Shown: positions 8,421-22,051 of the stretch, piece by piece | Layout of the letters: each line of letters starts with the position of its first letter | Position numbering within the stretch: the stretch's first letter is position 1 | Assembly (NCBI GenBank): GCA_021324575.1 | Contig: JAJPIW010000099.1 | Coordinates: 20,066 to 84,065, forward strand | Source of the DNA: Intrasporangiaceae bacterium | GTDB lineage: Bacteria; Actinomycetota; Actinomycetes; Actinomycetales; Dermatophilaceae | DNA length: 64,000 bases | Direction: 5' to 3' | Translations under genes and position numbers: made by a program | The notes under the pieces: model-generated | What the model was told of the DNA's origin: nothing | Seen by the model: the letters and a program-made list of their open reading frames with translations, nothing else | The model's database searches: none

Positions 8421-10346
8421 TTAGCTCATCACCCACACGAGTCCGAGGATGGCGACGACGCCGGTGAGCATCGTCAGGGCATAGGAGCGGGCGTAGCCGT
8501 TCTGGATGCGACGCAGCCGCGAGGACGTGCCGCCGATGAGGGCTGCCAGCCCGCTGACCCCGCCGTCGACGACCTTGCTGTCGCCGTAGACGAGGGAGCG
8601 GGTGAGGTGGATGCCGGGCCGCATGAAGAGCCCTTCGTTGAGGGCGTCCTGGTAGAGGTCGCGCCGGGCGGCCTGGGTGAGCAGCGACCCCTTGGGCGCC
8701 ACCACCGGCACCTCGTCGCGCCAGTAGCGCATCCAGGCGAGCGCAGCCCCGGCGGCGACGAGGACGAGGGTGAGCAGGCTGATCACGAGCGAGGGCAGGA
8801 CAGGGCCGGCCGCCTCCTCGTGGGTGCCCACCACCGGTTCGAGCCAGGCGGGGAACCCGGCATACCAGAGGATCGCGCCCAGGAACGCCGAGCCGACGGC
8901 CAGCACCATCATCGGCACGGTCATGGTCAGTGGCGACTCGTGGGGGTGGGCATCGTCGTTCCAGCGCTTCTTGCCGTGGAAGGTGAGGAAGAACAGGCGC
9001 GACATGTAGAACGCGGTGATGCCGGCGCAGATCATCGTCGCGCCGCCGAACACCCAGGGTCGCCAGCCCTCGCCCTCGAACGCGGCCTCGATGATGTGGT
9101 CCTTGGAGTAGAACCCGGACAGGAAGGGGAAGCCGATGATGGCCAGCCAACCGAGGCCGAAGGTGACCCAGGTGATCTTCATGGCACCGGAGAGGTTGCC
9201 GAAGCGGCGCATGTCGACGTTGTCGTTCATCCCGTGCATCACCGAGCCGGCCCCGAGGAACATCCCGGCCTTGAAGAAGCCGTGGGTCAACAGGTGCAGG
9301 ATCGCGAAGGCGTAGCCGACCGGTCCGAGCCCTGCGGCGAGCATCATGTAGCCGATCTGGCTCATGGTCGAGGCGGCGAGTGCCTTCTTGATGTCGTCCT
9401 TGGCACAGCCGACGACCGCCCCGTACATCAAGGTGATCGCCCCGACGATGGCCACGGCGAGCTGGGCGTTCGGCGCCAGGTTGAAGATGACGTGGCTGCG
9501 GACGATGAGGTAGACGCCGGCGGTCACCATGGTTGCCGCGTGGATGAGCGCGGAGACCGGGGTGGGGCCGGCCATGGCGTCGCCGAGCCAGCTCTGCAGC
9601 GGGAACTGGGCCGACTTGCCGCAGGCGCCGAGCAGGAGGAGCAGGCCGATCGCCGTGAGCGCACCGGTGCTCGCCTTGGGGGCGCCTGCCTCGACCGAGG
9701 CGAAGTCGACGCCGCCGAAGGTGACGAACATCAGCATGATGGCGATGCTCAGCCCGAGGTCACCGACCCGGTTGACGACGAACGCCTTGTTGGCTGCGGT
9801 GGCGTATGCCGGGTTGTGGTTCCAGAAGCCGATGAGCAGGTAGGACGCGAGACCGACACCCTCCCAGCCGACGAAGAGGAGCAGGTAGGAGTCGGCGAGG
9901 ACGAGCAGGAGCATCGCCGCGACGAAGAGGTTGAGGTAGGCGAAGAACCGGCGCTTGTCAGGGTCGTGCGCCATGTAGCCCAGGGAGTAGACGTGGATGA
10001 GCGACCCGACGAACGTCACGAGCAGGACGAAGGACACCGACAGCTGGTCGACGAGGATGCCCGCGTCCAGGTTGAACCCGCCGGCGGGGATCCAGTGAAA
10101 GAGCAGCTTGTGCAGCTCGCGGTGCTCGGGGTCGTTGCCGAGGAGCTGGAAGAACACGACGGCACCGACGCCGAAGGCCGCCCAGGACAGGCCGGTGGCC
10201 AGCGCCGGTCCGAACTTGTCGGTCCGCTTGCCCCCGAGGAGCAGGATCGCGGCGCCGAGCAGCGGCAGCGCGACGAGCAGCCACGCGACGCCGGCGGCGC
10301 CGGTAGCGGGCAGCGCGCCCTCGGTGTGGGTCATCAGGGTGTGCAA
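8421..10346 (-). CDS. nuoL: NADH-quinone oxidoreductase subunit L
   Basis: 641 residues, the largest antiporter-like subunit, with the C-terminal amphipathic lateral helix. Visible motifs are [37 protein letters not shown] and [15 protein letters not shown]. The TTG at 10346 is preferred over the ATG at 10334: GAAGGAG sits six bases before the TTG but 18 bases before the ATG. The start is 12 bases after the nuoK stop. It ends in TAA, unlike most neighbours. Confidence 0.96.
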   Translation of the reverse strand: MHTLMTHTEGALPATGAAGVAWLLVALPLLGAAILLLGGKRTDKFGPALATGLSWAAFGVGAVVFFQLLGNDPEHRELHKLLFHWIPAGGFNLDAGILVDQLSVSFVLLVTFVGSLIHVYSLGYMAHDPDKRRFFAYLNLFVAAMLLLVLADSYLLLFVGWEGVGLASYLLIGFWNHNPAYATAANKAFVVNRVGDLGLSIAIMLMFVTFGGVDFASVEAGAPKASTGALTAIGLLLLLGACGKSAQFPLQSWLGDAMAGPTPVSALIHAATMVTAGVYLIVRSHVIFNLAPNAQLAVAIVGAITLMYGAVVGCAKDDIKKALAASTMSQIGYMMLAAGLGPVGYAFAILHLLTHGFFKAGMFLGAGSVMHGMNDNVDMRRFGNLSGAMKITWVTFGLGWLAIIGFPFLSGFYSKDHIIEAAFEGEGWRPWVFGGATMICAGITAFYMSRLFFLTFHGKKRWNDDAHPHESPLTMTVPMMVLAVGSAFLGAILWYAGFPAWLEPVVGTHEEAAGPVLPSLVISLLTLVLVAAGAALAWMRYWRDEVPVVAPKGSLLTQAARRDLYQDALNEGLFMRPGIHLTRSLVYGDSKVVDGGVSGLAALIGGTSSRLRRIQNGYARSYALTMLTGVVAILGLVWVMS

Positions 10347-10358
10347 CTCTGGCTCCTT

Positions 10359-10661
10359 CTAGAGCTTCAGCAGGTTGGCATCGTCGACGGAGGCCGACCG
10401 GCGGGCACGGAAGATGGCCATGATGATCGCCAGCCCGACGACGACCTCGGCGGCCGCGACGACCATGACGAACAGGGCGATGGCCTGGCCGTCGAGGGCG
10501 CCGCGCATCCGGGCGACGGTGACGAAGACCAGGTTGGACGCGTTGAGCATGAGCTCGACACCCATGAAGACGACGATCGCGTTGCGGCGGACGAGGACGG
10601 TCGCCCCGCCGATCGCGAACAGGATGATCGCCAGGTAGATGTAGTTGGCCAGGTTGCTCAT
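10359..10661 (-). CDS. nuoK: NADH-quinone oxidoreductase subunit K
   Basis: 100 residues, three membrane helices, MrpC-like. [14 protein letters not shown] contains the conserved helix-2 glutamate of the proton path, and [13 protein letters not shown] carries the second one. The ATG overlaps the nuoJ stop by four bases. The short polar tail ([16 protein letters not shown]) is normal for actinobacteria. Confidence 0.97.
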   Translation of the reverse strand: MSNLANYIYLAIILFAIGGATVLVRRNAIVVFMGVELMLNASNLVFVTVARMRGALDGQAIALFVMVVAAAEVVVGLAIIMAIFRARRSASVDDANLLKL

Positions 10662-11425
10662 CGGTCGCGGCCCTCCTCGATCTCGGACTCGACGGTGTGC
10701 TCGGCGTCGACGAACCGGGTCGGCACGGCGACCTGGTCGCGGGAGGCGAGGACACGCGAGGTGGACAGCTCGGCCGGAGTGCCGTCGGGCAGCAGGGCCG
10801 GGGTGTCGACGGCGTTGTGCCGGGCGTAGACACCGGGGGCCGGCAGGCCGGCGACGTTGACGTTGTCGCGGATCCGCCGGACCGACCAGTCGCGCTGGCT
10901 CGGCGCGGCGCCGAGCCGCTCGCGGTGGGCGAGGACCATGGCTCCGAGCGCGGCGGTGATGAGCAGCGCGCTCGTCACCTCGAACGCCCACACGTAGCGG
11001 CCGAAGATCAGGTTGGCGAGCCCGTTGACGTTGCCGACCGAGTCGTTGGTCGACACCACGCCGTCGGAGGTGCCGAAGTGGACCTTGCCGACGACCCCGA
11101 TGAGCAGCGCGAGCAGCCCGAGGGTGAGCACGACCGCCGCCCACTTCTGGCCCTTGATCGTCTCCACCAGGCTGTCGGAGGAGTCGACGCCGACGAGCAT
11201 GAGGACGAAGAGGAACAGCATCATGACGGCGCCGGTGTAGACGAAGATCTGGATGACGCCGAGGAACGGCGCGCCCTCGCCGAGGTAGAACATGCCGAGG
11301 GCGATCATCACGACCGCCATGCCGAGGGCCGCGTGCACGGCCTTCTTGGCGAACAAGAGGCCAAGAGCCGACAGGACCGCCAGCGGCCCCATGACCCAAA
11401 AGAGAATCTGCTCTCCGCCACCCAT
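10658..11425 (-). CDS. nuoJ: NADH-quinone oxidoreductase subunit J
   Basis: 255 residues. Five helices occupy the first 170 residues, including [20 protein letters not shown] with the pi-bulge region of NuoJ. About 90 polar residues follow, a C-terminal extension common in actinobacterial NuoJ and absent from the shorter proteobacterial form. The start codon overlaps the nuoI stop by one base, and its own stop overlaps nuoK by four. Confidence 0.96.
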   Translation of the reverse strand: MGGGEQILFWVMGPLAVLSALGLLFAKKAVHAALGMAVVMIALGMFYLGEGAPFLGVIQIFVYTGAVMMLFLFVLMLVGVDSSDSLVETIKGQKWAAVVLTLGLLALLIGVVGKVHFGTSDGVVSTNDSVGNVNGLANLIFGRYVWAFEVTSALLITAALGAMVLAHRERLGAAPSQRDWSVRRIRDNVNVAGLPAPGVYARHNAVDTPALLPDGTPAELSTSRVLASRDQVAVPTRFVDAEHTVESEIEEGRDR

Positions 11426-12066
11426 CAGGCGTCGCCCTCCTCTGCTCGGGCCACATCGGCCGCGACGTCGGCCACTACCTCGGCCGCGACATACTCGCGC
11501 TGGGCCTCGGTGCCCGAGACCACCTTGCCCAGGTAGTAGTCCCGCTCCTCCAGGCCCGCGACCATCGGGTGCGGTGGCTGGACCATGCCCTCCTGGAGGG
11601 GGGCGAGCAGCTGGTCCTTGGTGAAGATCAGGTCAGCCCGGTTGTCGTCGGCCAGCTCGTAGAAGTTGGTCATCGTGAGAGCCCGGGTCGGGCAGGCCTC
11701 GATGCACAGGCCGCAGAAGATGCAGCGCAGGTAGTTGATCTGGTAGATCTTCCCGAACCGCTCGCCCGGGCTGAACCGCCCGGTGCCGCCGTCCTCGAAC
11801 GGGGTGTCGTCGTTGCTGGCGCCCTCGACGAAGATCGCGTCGGCCGGGCAGGCCCAGGCGCACAGCTCGCAGCCGACGCACTTCTCCAGGCCGTCGGGGT
11901 GCCGGTTGAGCTGGTGCCGGCCGTGGAAGCGCTTCTGGGTGGGGCGCTTCTCCTCGGGGTACTCCTCGGTGTAGACCTTCCGGAACATCGTCGCGAAGGT
12001 GACGCCGAAGCCGCCGACCGGGGCGAACAGGTCGGAGAAGAAGCCGGACTTGTTGTCCTCAGCCAT
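11425..12066 (-). CDS. nuoI: NADH-quinone oxidoreductase subunit I (two 4Fe-4S clusters)
   Basis: 213 residues. Ferredoxin-like subunit that passes electrons from NuoG towards NuoB. Two complete cluster motifs are visible, [12 protein letters not shown] and [12 protein letters not shown]. The C-terminal 40 residues are acidic and alanine-rich. The start overlaps the nuoH stop by eight bases. Confidence 0.98.
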   Translation of the reverse strand: MAEDNKSGFFSDLFAPVGGFGVTFATMFRKVYTEEYPEEKRPTQKRFHGRHQLNRHPDGLEKCVGCELCAWACPADAIFVEGASNDDTPFEDGGTGRFSPGERFGKIYQINYLRCIFCGLCIEACPTRALTMTNFYELADDNRADLIFTKDQLLAPLQEGMVQPPHPMVAGLEERDYYLGKVVSGTEAQREYVAAEVVADVAADVARAEEGDA

Positions 12067-13444
12067 GCTGGTCCTCCTTGCTCGTCAGGGTGGGGGTCGC
12101 GGCGGTGGCCGCTGGCTCACGCAGCCGCTGGCCGGGCAGCGGAGGGACGGGGAACCCTCCGGCATACGGGTCGACCTCATCGGGTCGTATGCCGGACTCG
12201 GCTGCCTTGGCCTCCTGCTTGCCCTCCCAGATCCAGGTCGCGAGCAGCGCGGTGGCGGCGACGACGACGATGAGGGCGAGGGTCGAGTAGGGAATCTCGC
12301 GGCCCAGGATGTGCAGCTTCGCGTCGCCGAGCCAGCCGTTGTTGGCCCCGCGGATGAAGGCGACGAGGACGACCCAGCCGAGGGTGACCGGGATGAGGAA
12401 CTTCCAGCCGAAGCGCATGAACTGGTCGTAGCGGGTGCGGGGCAGCGAGCCGCGCAGCCAGACGAAGAAGAACATGAAGATCCAGAGCTTGATGGTGAAC
12501 CAGAGGATGCCCCACCAGCCGTGGTTGAACATGCCGTCGTTGATCGCCGAGATGCCGGGAGGTGCCTGCCAGCCGCCGAGGAACATCGTGGTGGCCAGGG
12601 CCGCGACGGTGAACATGTTGACGTACTCGCCGAGGAAGAACATCGCGAACTTCAGCGAGGAGTACTCGGTGTGGAAGCCACCGGTCAGCTCGCCCTCGCC
12701 CTCGGCGAGGTCGAACGGGAGCCGGTTGGTCTCGCCGACCATGGTGATGACGTAGATGAAGAAGGAGAGGAACGCCGGGACGATGTGCCACAGCGACTTC
12801 TGCGCCGCGACGATGCCCGAGGTCGACATCGAGCCGGAGTAGAGGAAGACGGCGACGAGCGACAGGCCCATGGCGATCTCGTAGGAGATGACCTGAGCGG
12901 TCGAGCGGAGCCCACCGAGCAGGGGGTAGGTCGAGCCGGACGACCAGCCGGCCAGGACGATGCCGTAGACGCCGACGCCGGCGACGGCGAGGACGAGGAG
13001 CACCGCGACGGGCAGATCGGTGAGCTGTAGCGGGGTGAGGTGCCCGAACATCCACACCGACGGGCCGAGCGGCATGATCGCGAAGGACACAAAGGCCGCG
13101 GCCCCTGCGATGGCCGGGGCCGCCATGAACACGATCTTGTCGGCGTTCTTGGGCGTCAGGTCTTCCTTGAGCGCCAGCTTCACGCCGTCGGCGAGGGTCT
13201 GGAGCAGGCCGAACGGGCCGGTCCGGTTCGGGCCGGGCCGCTGCTGCATCCGGCCGATGACGCGGCGCTCGAACCAGATGACGAGGAGCGTCGACACCAG
13301 CAGGTAGACGAAGATGAGCAGCGCCTTGGCGAGCGAGAGCCACCACGGGGTGTCGCTGAAGTCGGCCGTCGGGTTGCCGGTGCCACTGCCGCCGATCATC
13401 GGCACGTATGCCGGGAGCGCGGCGAGGGCGTGCAGGGCGCTCAT
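12059..13444 (-). CDS. nuoH: NADH-quinone oxidoreductase subunit H
   Basis: 461 residues, eight to nine membrane helices. It forms part of the quinone chamber at the junction of the two arms. [21 protein letters not shown] and [15 protein letters not shown] are family signatures, and [23 protein letters not shown] carries the acidic residues of the E-channel. The first 30 residues and the last 60 (to [10 protein letters not shown]) are soluble tails seen in actinobacterial NuoH. The ATG overlaps the nuoG stop by four bases. Confidence 0.97.
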   Translation of the reverse strand: MSALHALAALPAYVPMIGGSGTGNPTADFSDTPWWLSLAKALLIFVYLLVSTLLVIWFERRVIGRMQQRPGPNRTGPFGLLQTLADGVKLALKEDLTPKNADKIVFMAAPAIAGAAAFVSFAIMPLGPSVWMFGHLTPLQLTDLPVAVLLVLAVAGVGVYGIVLAGWSSGSTYPLLGGLRSTAQVISYEIAMGLSLVAVFLYSGSMSTSGIVAAQKSLWHIVPAFLSFFIYVITMVGETNRLPFDLAEGEGELTGGFHTEYSSLKFAMFFLGEYVNMFTVAALATTMFLGGWQAPPGISAINDGMFNHGWWGILWFTIKLWIFMFFFVWLRGSLPRTRYDQFMRFGWKFLIPVTLGWVVLVAFIRGANNGWLGDAKLHILGREIPYSTLALIVVVAATALLATWIWEGKQEAKAAESGIRPDEVDPYAGGFPVPPLPGQRLREPAATAATPTLTSKEDQHG

Positions 13445-15933
13445 GCGGTGGTCCCCTTCGAGACGGTGACGACGCTGCCGGAGTCGGCGCCGAGTGTGGC
13501 CCGGACGGCCGAGCCGGCCGAGTTGGTCGGGAGCCAGACGACGTGGTCGACCATGTCGCTCACGGCGACCGGCGCGGTGATCGTGCCGTGGTCGGTGGCG
13601 ATGGTGACCTCCTCGCCCTCGACGACGCCCAGGCCGACGGCGGTGGCGACGGACACCTTGGCCACGGTCCGGTGCGCGGTGCCGGCGAGGAACTTCTCGC
13701 CGTCCTGCATCCGGCCCTGGTCCAGGAGGTAGGCCCAGGTGGCGAGGACGAGCTGATGGTCGCCCGGGCTCGGCACGGCATCGGAGGACACCGTCGGCGC
13801 AGCCGCACGGGCCCCGGTCCACGGACCGAGCTCGGCCAGCTCGGCCCGGATCTCACGCTCGGTGCGGGTGCCCAGGAACTCACCGAGCTCGGCGCTCACC
13901 ATGTCCAGGACCCGGTGGTCGCTGAGGAAGCCGGTCTGCAGTGCCGCGTCGAAGGACCGGACCCTCCCCTCCCAGTCGACGAACTGGCCGGCCTTCTCGG
14001 CGTGCGCCGCGACGGGCAGGACGACGTCGGCGACCTCGGTGACCGCGGAGGAGCGCAGCTCCAGGGAGACGACGAAGGCCTTGGCGAGGGCCGCGGTGGC
14101 GTCGGGCGAGCCGATGTCGGCCGGGTCGACGCCTCCGACGACGAGGGCACCGAGCTCACCGGATGCTGCCGCGGCAAGGATGCCGGCCGTGTCGCGACCC
14201 ACCGCGGTGGGCAGGTCGTCGACACCCCAGACACCGGCCACCTGCGAGCGGGCCTCGGCACTGTCGGCCGGACGCCCACCGGGCAGGAGCGAGCCGATGG
14301 CGCCGGTCTCGAGCGCACCGCGCTCGCCGGCCCGCCGGGGCACCCAGGCCAGCCTGGCTCCGGTGGACGCGGCCAGAGCAGCGGCGGAGGAGAGCCCGCC
14401 GGGGACGGTGGCGAGCCGCTCGCCGACGAGGACGATCGCGCCGTCGCCCTTGAGCGCCTGGCTCGCAGCCTTCATTGCGTCGGAGTCGCCCGAGCCGTCG
14501 GCCAGGGCGTCGAGCACCTCGGCCTCGGTGCCGGGGGCGGCCGGGATGAAGGTGGCGCCCAGCTTGGCCGAGCCGCGGGTGAGGACCGGCGACACGGCAT
14601 ACACCGCGGTCTTGCTCTTGCGGGACGCCTTGCGCAGGCGCAGGAAGACGATCGGGCTCTCGTCCTCGGGCTCGAAGCCGACGAGGACGACGGCCTTGGC
14701 GCGCTCGAGGTCGGTGTAGGTGACCGCTCCCCCGTCGGGCCCGGTGGCGACGACGTTGCTCGCCAGGAAGGCGGCCTCCTCGGCCGAGTGCGGGCGCGCC
14801 CGGAAGTCGATGTCGTTGGTGCCCAGGGCGACCCGCGCGAACTTGCCGTAGGCGTAGGCGTCCTCGGCGCTGACCCGTCCACCGACGAGCACGCCCGCCT
14901 TGGTGCCCTTGAGGCCATCGGCGGCGGCCGCGAGTGCCTCGGGCCAGGACGCAATGCGCAGCTGGCCGTCCTCGCCACGGACCATCGGGAACTCGACCCG
15001 GTCACCGACCGAGGTGTAGGTGAACGCCCAGCGACCCTTGTCGCAGTTCCAGAAGTCGTTGACGGCCTCGTCGAGGATGGCCATCCGGCGCAGCACGGTG
15101 CCGCGGCGGTGGTCGGTGCGGATCGCGCACCCGGAGGCGCAGTGCTCGCAGACGCTCTTGGTCGACACCAGGTCGAACGGCCGGGACCGGAAGCGGTAGG
15201 CCGAGCCGGTCAGCGCACCGACCGGGCAGATCTGGACCGTGTTGCCCGAGAAGTAGGACTCGAACGGCTGCTCCTCGTAGATGCCGACCTGCTGGAGCGC
15301 GCCGCGCTCGACGAGGGCGATGAACGGGTCCCCGGCGACCTGGTCGGAGAAGCGGGTGCAGCGCGCGCAGAGCACGCAGCGCTCGCGGTCGAGGAGAACC
15401 TCGGAGGAGATGTTGATCGGCTTGGGGTAGGTCCGCTTGACGTCCTCGAAGCGGGAGACCGCGCGGCCGTTGCTCATGGCCTGGTTCTGCAGGGGGCACT
15501 CGCCGCCCTTGTCACACACCGGGCAGTCGAGCGGGTGGTTGACGAGGAGCAGCTCCATGACGCCCTGCTGGGCCTTGTCGGCGCCGGGCGAGGTGTACTG
15601 GGTGTTGACGACCATGCCCTCGGCGACGGTCATCGTGCAGGACGCCTGCGGCTTCATCCGGCCGGGAGGGCCCTGCATCTGGCGGGGCTCACCGGGCTTG
15701 CCGTCGGGGCCGGGCGGGCCGGGCATGGCGACCTCGACGAGGCACTGCCGGCAGGCTCCCATCGGCTCCAGGGCCGGGTGGTCGCAGAAGCGCGGGATCT
15801 CGATCCCGGCCTCCTCGGCGGCCCGGATGATGAGCGTGCCCTTGGGCACGCTCACCGGGATGCCGTCGATGGTGAGGCTGACGCCGTCCGGCTTGGGCGC
15901 CACCGCGGCGTCGGGGCTGGTGGTGACGGTCAT
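13441..15933 (-). CDS. nuoG: NADH-quinone oxidoreductase subunit G (Fe-S electron wire)
   Basis: 830 residues. The N-terminal domain carries a 2Fe-2S site ([15 protein letters not shown] and a later cysteine), the N3-type site with [13 protein letters not shown], and CVLCARC for the next 4Fe-4S cluster. A fourth motif, [11 protein letters not shown] (residues about 265-275), opens the molybdopterin-oxidoreductase-like domain, which has no visible molybdenum ligand and is structural in complex I. The start overlaps the nuoF stop by four bases. Confidence 0.97.
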   Translation of the reverse strand: MTVTTSPDAAVAPKPDGVSLTIDGIPVSVPKGTLIIRAAEEAGIEIPRFCDHPALEPMGACRQCLVEVAMPGPPGPDGKPGEPRQMQGPPGRMKPQASCTMTVAEGMVVNTQYTSPGADKAQQGVMELLLVNHPLDCPVCDKGGECPLQNQAMSNGRAVSRFEDVKRTYPKPINISSEVLLDRERCVLCARCTRFSDQVAGDPFIALVERGALQQVGIYEEQPFESYFSGNTVQICPVGALTGSAYRFRSRPFDLVSTKSVCEHCASGCAIRTDHRRGTVLRRMAILDEAVNDFWNCDKGRWAFTYTSVGDRVEFPMVRGEDGQLRIASWPEALAAAADGLKGTKAGVLVGGRVSAEDAYAYGKFARVALGTNDIDFRARPHSAEEAAFLASNVVATGPDGGAVTYTDLERAKAVVLVGFEPEDESPIVFLRLRKASRKSKTAVYAVSPVLTRGSAKLGATFIPAAPGTEAEVLDALADGSGDSDAMKAASQALKGDGAIVLVGERLATVPGGLSSAAALAASTGARLAWVPRRAGERGALETGAIGSLLPGGRPADSAEARSQVAGVWGVDDLPTAVGRDTAGILAAAASGELGALVVGGVDPADIGSPDATAALAKAFVVSLELRSSAVTEVADVVLPVAAHAEKAGQFVDWEGRVRSFDAALQTGFLSDHRVLDMVSAELGEFLGTRTEREIRAELAELGPWTGARAAAPTVSSDAVPSPGDHQLVLATWAYLLDQGRMQDGEKFLAGTAHRTVAKVSVATAVGLGVVEGEEVTIATDHGTITAPVAVSDMVDHVVWLPTNSAGSAVRATLGADSGSVVTVSKGTTA

Positions 15934-17243
15934 GCGGACACGTGCTCCTTGGCGAACAGGGTCGAGGCGTCGCGGTCGAAGGGGCAGCCGCCGGTGGCGA
16001 GGTGGGCGAGGTACTCGTCACGGAAGTACTGGATGCTGCTCGTGATCGGGCTGGTCGCGCCGTCACCGAGGGCGCAGAACGACCGGCCGAGGATGTTGTC
16101 GCAGATGTCGAGCAGCTTGTCGAGGTCCTCCTCGCTGCCCTCCCCGTGCTCGAGGCGCCCGAGGATCTGCTTCATCCACCAGGTGCCCTCGCGGCACGGG
16201 GTGCACTTGCCACAGGACTCGTGCTTGTAGAAGTCGGTCCACCGGTCGACGGCCCGCACGACGCACGTCGTGTCGTCGAAGATCTGCAGGGCGCGGGTGC
16301 CGAGCATCGAGCCGGCCGCACCGACCGACTCGAAGTCGAGCGGCACGTCGACGTGCTCGGCCGTGAAGAGCGGTGTCGAGGAGCCACCCGGGGTCCAGAA
16401 CTTGATCGGGTGGTTGGGGTCGCGCATGCCGCCGGCCATGTCGATCAGCTCGCGCAGGGTGATACCGAGCGGGGCTTCGTACTGGCCGGGCTTGGTGACG
16501 TGCCCGGAGAGGCTGAAGATGCCGAAGCCCTTGGACTTCTCGGTACCCATCGCGGCGAACCACTCGTCGCCGTGCAGCACGATCGGCGGGATCGAGGCGA
16601 TCGACTCGACGTTGTTGATGACGGTCGGTCGCGCGTAGAGACCGGAGACGGCCGGGAACGGGGGCTTCAGGCGCGGTTGGCCGCGGCGACCCTCGAGGCT
16701 GTCGAGCAGCGCGGTCTCCTCGCCACAGATGTAGGCGCCGGCGCCTGCGTGGACGGTGATGTCCAGGTCGAAGCCGGAGCCGTGGATGTTCTTGCCCAGG
16801 TGGCCCGCGGCATACGCCTCCTCGACCGCGCGCAGCAGCCGCCGGTAGACGTGGACGACCTCACCACGCAGGTAGATGAAGGCGTGGTTGCAGCCGATCG
16901 CGTAGGAGGTGATGACGCAGCCCTCGATGAGGAACTGCGGGGCGGCCATCATGAGCGGGATGTCCTTGCAGGTGCCCGGCTCGGACTCGTCGGCGTTGAC
17001 GACGAGGTAGCGGGGGCCGCCGTCCGGCGGGGGCAGGAAGGACCACTTCATGCCGGTGGGGAACCCGGCTCCCCCGCGGCCACGGAGCCCGGAGTTCTTC
17101 GTCATGTCGATGAGCGTCTTGGGATCCAGGGCGAGCGCCTTGTCCAGGGCCTGGTAGCCCTCGTTGCGCACGTAGGTCTCCAGGGTCCAGGACTGCGGGT
17201 CGTCCCAGAACTTCGTGAGGATCGGCGTCAGCGTCGTGCTCAT
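15930..17243 (-). CDS. nuoF: NADH-quinone oxidoreductase subunit F (FMN, NADH binding)
   Basis: 437 residues. It oxidises NADH through FMN and passes electrons to cluster N3. The glycine-rich NADH/FMN motif [18 protein letters not shown] lies near residue 55, [13 protein letters not shown] near 170, and the N3 cysteines in [12 protein letters not shown] near 350, with the fourth cysteine further on. The ATG overlaps the nuoE stop by four bases, which settles the start against longer readings. Confidence 0.98.
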   Translation of the reverse strand: MSTTLTPILTKFWDDPQSWTLETYVRNEGYQALDKALALDPKTLIDMTKNSGLRGRGGAGFPTGMKWSFLPPPDGGPRYLVVNADESEPGTCKDIPLMMAAPQFLIEGCVITSYAIGCNHAFIYLRGEVVHVYRRLLRAVEEAYAAGHLGKNIHGSGFDLDITVHAGAGAYICGEETALLDSLEGRRGQPRLKPPFPAVSGLYARPTVINNVESIASIPPIVLHGDEWFAAMGTEKSKGFGIFSLSGHVTKPGQYEAPLGITLRELIDMAGGMRDPNHPIKFWTPGGSSTPLFTAEHVDVPLDFESVGAAGSMLGTRALQIFDDTTCVVRAVDRWTDFYKHESCGKCTPCREGTWWMKQILGRLEHGEGSEEDLDKLLDICDNILGRSFCALGDGATSPITSSIQYFRDEYLAHLATGGCPFDRDASTLFAKEHVSA

Positions 17244-18813
17244 GACTGGTCCTTCCCATCGGCGGGGTCGGTCTGGTCCTGGGTGCGGTTGCGGTCGAGC
17301 GCGTCGGTGAAGCCGGCGGCGACCGCCGCGGCGGCGTCCTTGAACCAGACCTCGGGCCGGGTCCGTCGGTACCAGGGTGAGCTGGGGGCGTGGAAGAGCA
17401 TCGAGCTGGCGTTGCCCTTGACGTCCCACCCCGCCGGGCCGCTGCCGTCGGCGGCCGGCTTGGCCGATCCCTCCCCGTGGCCGCCGTCCTCGTGGCTGCC
17501 CCGGTCGGTCGCCTTCTCCTGGCTCGCGGCGGCGGCGAGGAGGTCGCTGCGGGAGACCGTGGCCCCGGCGTCGTCATCGTCGTCGTATGCCGGTCCGCCG
17601 GCTCCACCGCGCGCGACGAGGTTGATCCGGGCGACGGTGGCCTCGTCGACGTCGCTGGTGGCCTCGGCCTCGGGCTCGGGCTCGGGCTCCGGCGCGGGTA
17701 CGGGCTCGGGCTCCTGCTGCGCCTCGGCGAAGAGGGTCGGCTGCTCGGTCTCGGCCTCGATGGCTCGGTCCTCGGCGTTGTCGGCGAGGACTCCCTCCGG
17801 CGTCGCCTCACCGACGGCCTCCTCGGCGGCGGTCGCCGCGTCGTCGGCAGCCGTCCGGGACTCCTCCTCGTGCGCCGCCTCGGCGAGCACCTCCGGGGCG
17901 ATGCCGACGCCGGCGCCGGTGACCTCGGCCCGCTCGACGGCAGCGGTCGGGTGCAGCGTCTCGGGCTCGACCGCCTGCTCCTCAGCGGCCTCCTCAGCCT
18001 TGGACTCGATCTCGCCGGTGGCCTTGGCCTCGGCGGTGTCGACGGCCGCCTCCTGGGCCGGCGTCTCCTCGTCGGCGACGACCTGCTCGGCGCTCGGCTC
18101 CCCCGGCGCGGTCCAGCCGTTGGCGTGGGCCAGCTCCAGGCCCACGAGCGAGGCCGGCCCGGCTCCGACGCCCTGGTCGGCGAGGCCGTCGCTGAACCCG
18201 GCGAGGGTCCGCGACACCTGCTTGAAGGTGCACACCTTGTCGGGCCCACGGCTGGGCCGGACGTCCTTGCCCGCGCGCAGGTCGTCGACGAGCTGCTTGG
18301 TCGACTCAGGCGTCTGGTTGTCGAAGAACTCCCAGTTGGCCATGACGACCGGCGCGAAGTCGCAGGCCGCGTTGCACTCGACCCGCTCGAGGGTGATCTT
18401 GCCGTCGGCGGTCGTCTCGTCGTGACCGATGCCGAGGTGGTCGGAGACCTCGTCCCAGATCCGGTCGCCGCCCATGATCGCGCAGAGGGTGTTGGTGCAG
18501 ACGCCGACGGTGTATTCACCGTTGGGGTGGCGCTTGTACTGGGTGTAGAACGTCGCGACGCCGGAGACCTCGGCCGTCGACAGGTCGAGGACCTCGGCGC
18601 AGAAGTCGATGCCGCGACCGGTCACGTAGCCGTCGACGGACTGGACGAGGTGGAGCAGGGGCAGCAGCGCCGAGCGCTTCTGCGGGTAGCGCGCGATGAC
18701 CTGCTCGGCATCCGCCTGCAGCGACGCGAGGACGTCACCGGCATACGGCTCCTTGGACTCCGCGGAGACGGTGAGGTGACCGGCAGCGGTCTGCAATCCG
18801 TAGTGCTCGGCCA

Positions 18814-18814
<1 letters not shown>
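17240..18814 (-). CDS. nuoE: NADH-quinone oxidoreductase subunit E with a long acidic C-terminal extension
   Basis: 524 residues, about twice the usual length. Residues 1-200 are a normal thioredoxin-fold NuoE with the 2Fe-2S cysteines at about 106, 111, 147 and 151 (GVCTNTLC and ECNAAC). Residues about 240-470 are low complexity, rich in Ala and Glu with Pro (for example EPVPAPEPEPEPEAEAT) and probably disordered. The last 60 residues regain order: SSMLFHAPSSPWYRRTRPEV and WFKDAAAAVAAGFTDALDR. The frame stays open and codon use stays normal, so the extension is real coding sequence. The start overlaps the nuoD stop by one base. Its role is unknown; it may tether partners to the NADH module. 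Confidence 0.95.
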
Positions 18815-20208
<1,394 letters not shown>

Positions 20209-20287
20209 CGGGGTCCCCGCGAAGTATCGGAGCAGGGTCCCACGCTCTGCGTGGGCCGAAGGAGCGAAGAACTTTGTGGGGTGATCA
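20209..20287 (-). repeat. Intercistronic element, copy B, with hairpin (nuoC/nuoD)
   Basis: Same arrangement as 8360-8420 and 55753-55813: GGGGTCC, CGCGAAGTATC, a GGAGCG-like box, GAAGAACTT and GTGGGGT on the plus strand. This copy also contains a perfect hairpin, CCCACGC-TCT-GCGTGGG, at 20239-20255. The element ends at the nuoD ATG. It could tune translation or RNA processing inside the operon. Confidence 0.65.
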
Positions 20288-21028
20288 TCAGCTGTACGAC
20301 CTCCGCTGGTCCGGCGGCGGAACGGTGCCGCCCTTGTACTCCACGGGAATCCCGCCGAGCGGGTAGTCCTTGCGTTGCGGGTGGCCCGGCCAGTCGTCGG
20401 GCATGAGGATCCGGGTGAGGGCCGGGTGGCCGTCGAAGATGATCCCGAACATGTCCCACGCCTCGCGCTCGTGCCAGTCGTTGGCGGGGTAGATCGCGAC
20501 GATCGAGGGGATGTGGCGGTCGGAGTCCGGGGCGGTCACCTCGACGCGCACCCGCCGGCCGCCGTGGGTGATCGACATGAAGTTGTATGCCGCGTGCAGC
20601 TCGGCGCCCGCGTCGTCCGGGTAGTTGACGCCGCCCACACCCAGGCACAGCTCGAACCGGAGGGCCGGGTCGTCACGCAGCGCACGGCATACGGCCAGCA
20701 GGTGCTCGCGACGCACGAAGAGGGTGAGCTCGCCACGGTCGACGACCACTCGCTCGACGGCCTCCCCGAAGGAGGCGTCGCCACCCACCAGCGCGGTCTC
20801 TAGCCGGTCGGCGATCTCGTCGAAGTAGGAGCCGTAGGGGCGAACTGCCGCAGCGGGGAACAGGATCGGCACGACGAGCCCGCCGTAGCCGGAGGTGTCC
20901 TGGCCGTCGTTGGCGCCGAACATCCCGTGCCGGACGCCGATCTGGACCGGGTCCGGGACGGTGCCGGGAGCCGCGGGGAGGTTGTCCGGCTCCTGGTCCT
21001 CCGCCGGCTGCGGGGTCGTGTCACTCAT
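20288..21028 (-). CDS. nuoC: NADH-quinone oxidoreductase subunit C (30 kDa)
   Basis: 246 residues. Peripheral-arm subunit next to NuoD. The signature region [20 protein letters not shown], followed by LPDDW-type and [11 protein letters not shown] sequences, is clear. About 50 residues of proline- and acid-rich sequence precede the core. The ATG overlaps the nuoB stop by four bases. NuoC and NuoD are separate proteins here. Confidence 0.97.
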   Translation of the reverse strand: MSDTTPQPAEDQEPDNLPAAPGTVPDPVQIGVRHGMFGANDGQDTSGYGGLVVPILFPAAAVRPYGSYFDEIADRLETALVGGDASFGEAVERVVVDRGELTLFVRREHLLAVCRALRDDPALRFELCLGVGGVNYPDDAGAELHAAYNFMSITHGGRRVRVEVTAPDSDRHIPSIVAIYPANDWHEREAWDMFGIIFDGHPALTRILMPDDWPGHPQRKDYPLGGIPVEYKGGTVPPPDQRRSYS

Positions 21029-21633
21029 GCGAGGAGGTTCTTTCCGGCGGGGGCGACCAGCGCACCGACGTGGGCCAGGTGGTCATGGGTCGGCGCCATC
21101 AGGCTGGTCGGGGTCGCGGCAAGGGCGGCGGCCTCGGCGGCACGGGCCGCCTTGACCCGGTTGACGCCGAGCTTGGAGTGCTGGATCTGGTCGTGCAGGA
21201 CCAGGATCGCGTTGAGCAGCATCTCCGGGCGGGGCGGACAGCCCGGGAGGTAGACGTCGACCGGGATGATGTGGTCGACGCCCTGGACGATCGCGTAGTT
21301 GTTGAACATGCCGCCGGAGCTGGCGCAGACACCCATCGAGATGACCCACTTGGGCTCGGGCATCTGGTCGTAGACCTGCCGGACGACCGGCGCCATCTTC
21401 TGGGAGACCCGGCCCGCGACGATCATCAGGTCGGCCTGGCGCGGCGTCGCCGAGAACCGCTCCATGCCGAACCGGGCGATGTCGTAGTCGGGCGTGCCGA
21501 CGGCCATCATCTCGATGGCGCAGCAGGCCAGGCCGAAGGTGGCCGGCCACACCGAGCTCTTGCGCATGTAGCCGGCGACCGCCTCGACGGTCGTCAGCAG
21601 GAAGCCTGCGGGAAGCTTCTCCTCGATACCCAT
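21025..21633 (-). CDS. nuoB: NADH-quinone oxidoreductase subunit B (cluster N2)
   Basis: 202 residues. It carries cluster N2, the last Fe-S centre before quinone. The tandem cysteines in [11 protein letters not shown], the cysteine in [14 protein letters not shown] and that in [13 protein letters not shown] supply all four ligands. The start [17 protein letters not shown] at 21633 agrees with homologues; a longer reading frame would enter nuoA. The gap to nuoA is 16 bases. Confidence 0.98.
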   Translation of the reverse strand: MGIEEKLPAGFLLTTVEAVAGYMRKSSVWPATFGLACCAIEMMAVGTPDYDIARFGMERFSATPRQADLMIVAGRVSQKMAPVVRQVYDQMPEPKWVISMGVCASSGGMFNNYAIVQGVDHIIPVDVYLPGCPPRPEMLLNAILVLHDQIQHSKLGVNRVKAARAAEAAALAATPTSLMAPTHDHLAHVGALVAPAGKNLLA

Positions 21634-21649
21634 GTCTGTCGTGAGCCTC

Positions 21650-22012
21650 TCAGTCCCAGTCGAGCCCGCCGCGGCGCCACACGTAGGAGTAGGCGACGAA
21701 GACGGTGAGGATGAACAGCACCATCTCGACGAGCGCGAAGAGTCCGAGCTTGTCGAAGGCTGTGGCGAACGGGTAGAGGAAGACACTCTCCACGTCGAAG
21801 ATGATGAACAGCATCGCGGTCAGGTAGTACTTGATCGGCACCTTGCCTCCGCCGGAGGCCTGCGGGGTGGGCTCGATGCCGCACTCGTAGGCGTCGACCT
21901 TGGCCCGGTTGTAGCGCTTCGGACCGGTCAGCCCGGCGATGAGTACGGAGAAGACCGCGAAGCCGCCGCCGAGGGCGACGAGGAACAACAGCGGGATGTA
22001 GGGGCTGGTCAT
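21650..22012 (-). CDS. nuoA: NADH-quinone oxidoreductase subunit A
   Basis: 120 residues, three membrane helices. [11 protein letters not shown] carries the loop cysteine near the quinone site, and [15 protein letters not shown] is the family signature. A GGAAGGGGAG ribosome site precedes the ATG. The 123 bases to the upstream reductase gene hold a possible internal promoter (TAGAGT at 22052-22057), so nuo may be transcribed both from the reductase promoter and from here. Confidence 0.97.
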   Translation of the reverse strand: MTSPYIPLLFLVALGGGFAVFSVLIAGLTGPKRYNRAKVDAYECGIEPTPQASGGGKVPIKYYLTAMLFIIFDVESVFLYPFATAFDKLGLFALVEMVLFILTVFVAYSYVWRRGGLDWD

Positions 22013-22051
22013 CGGCGAACAACTCCCCTTCCTGGACGTGACGTGGCTCTC

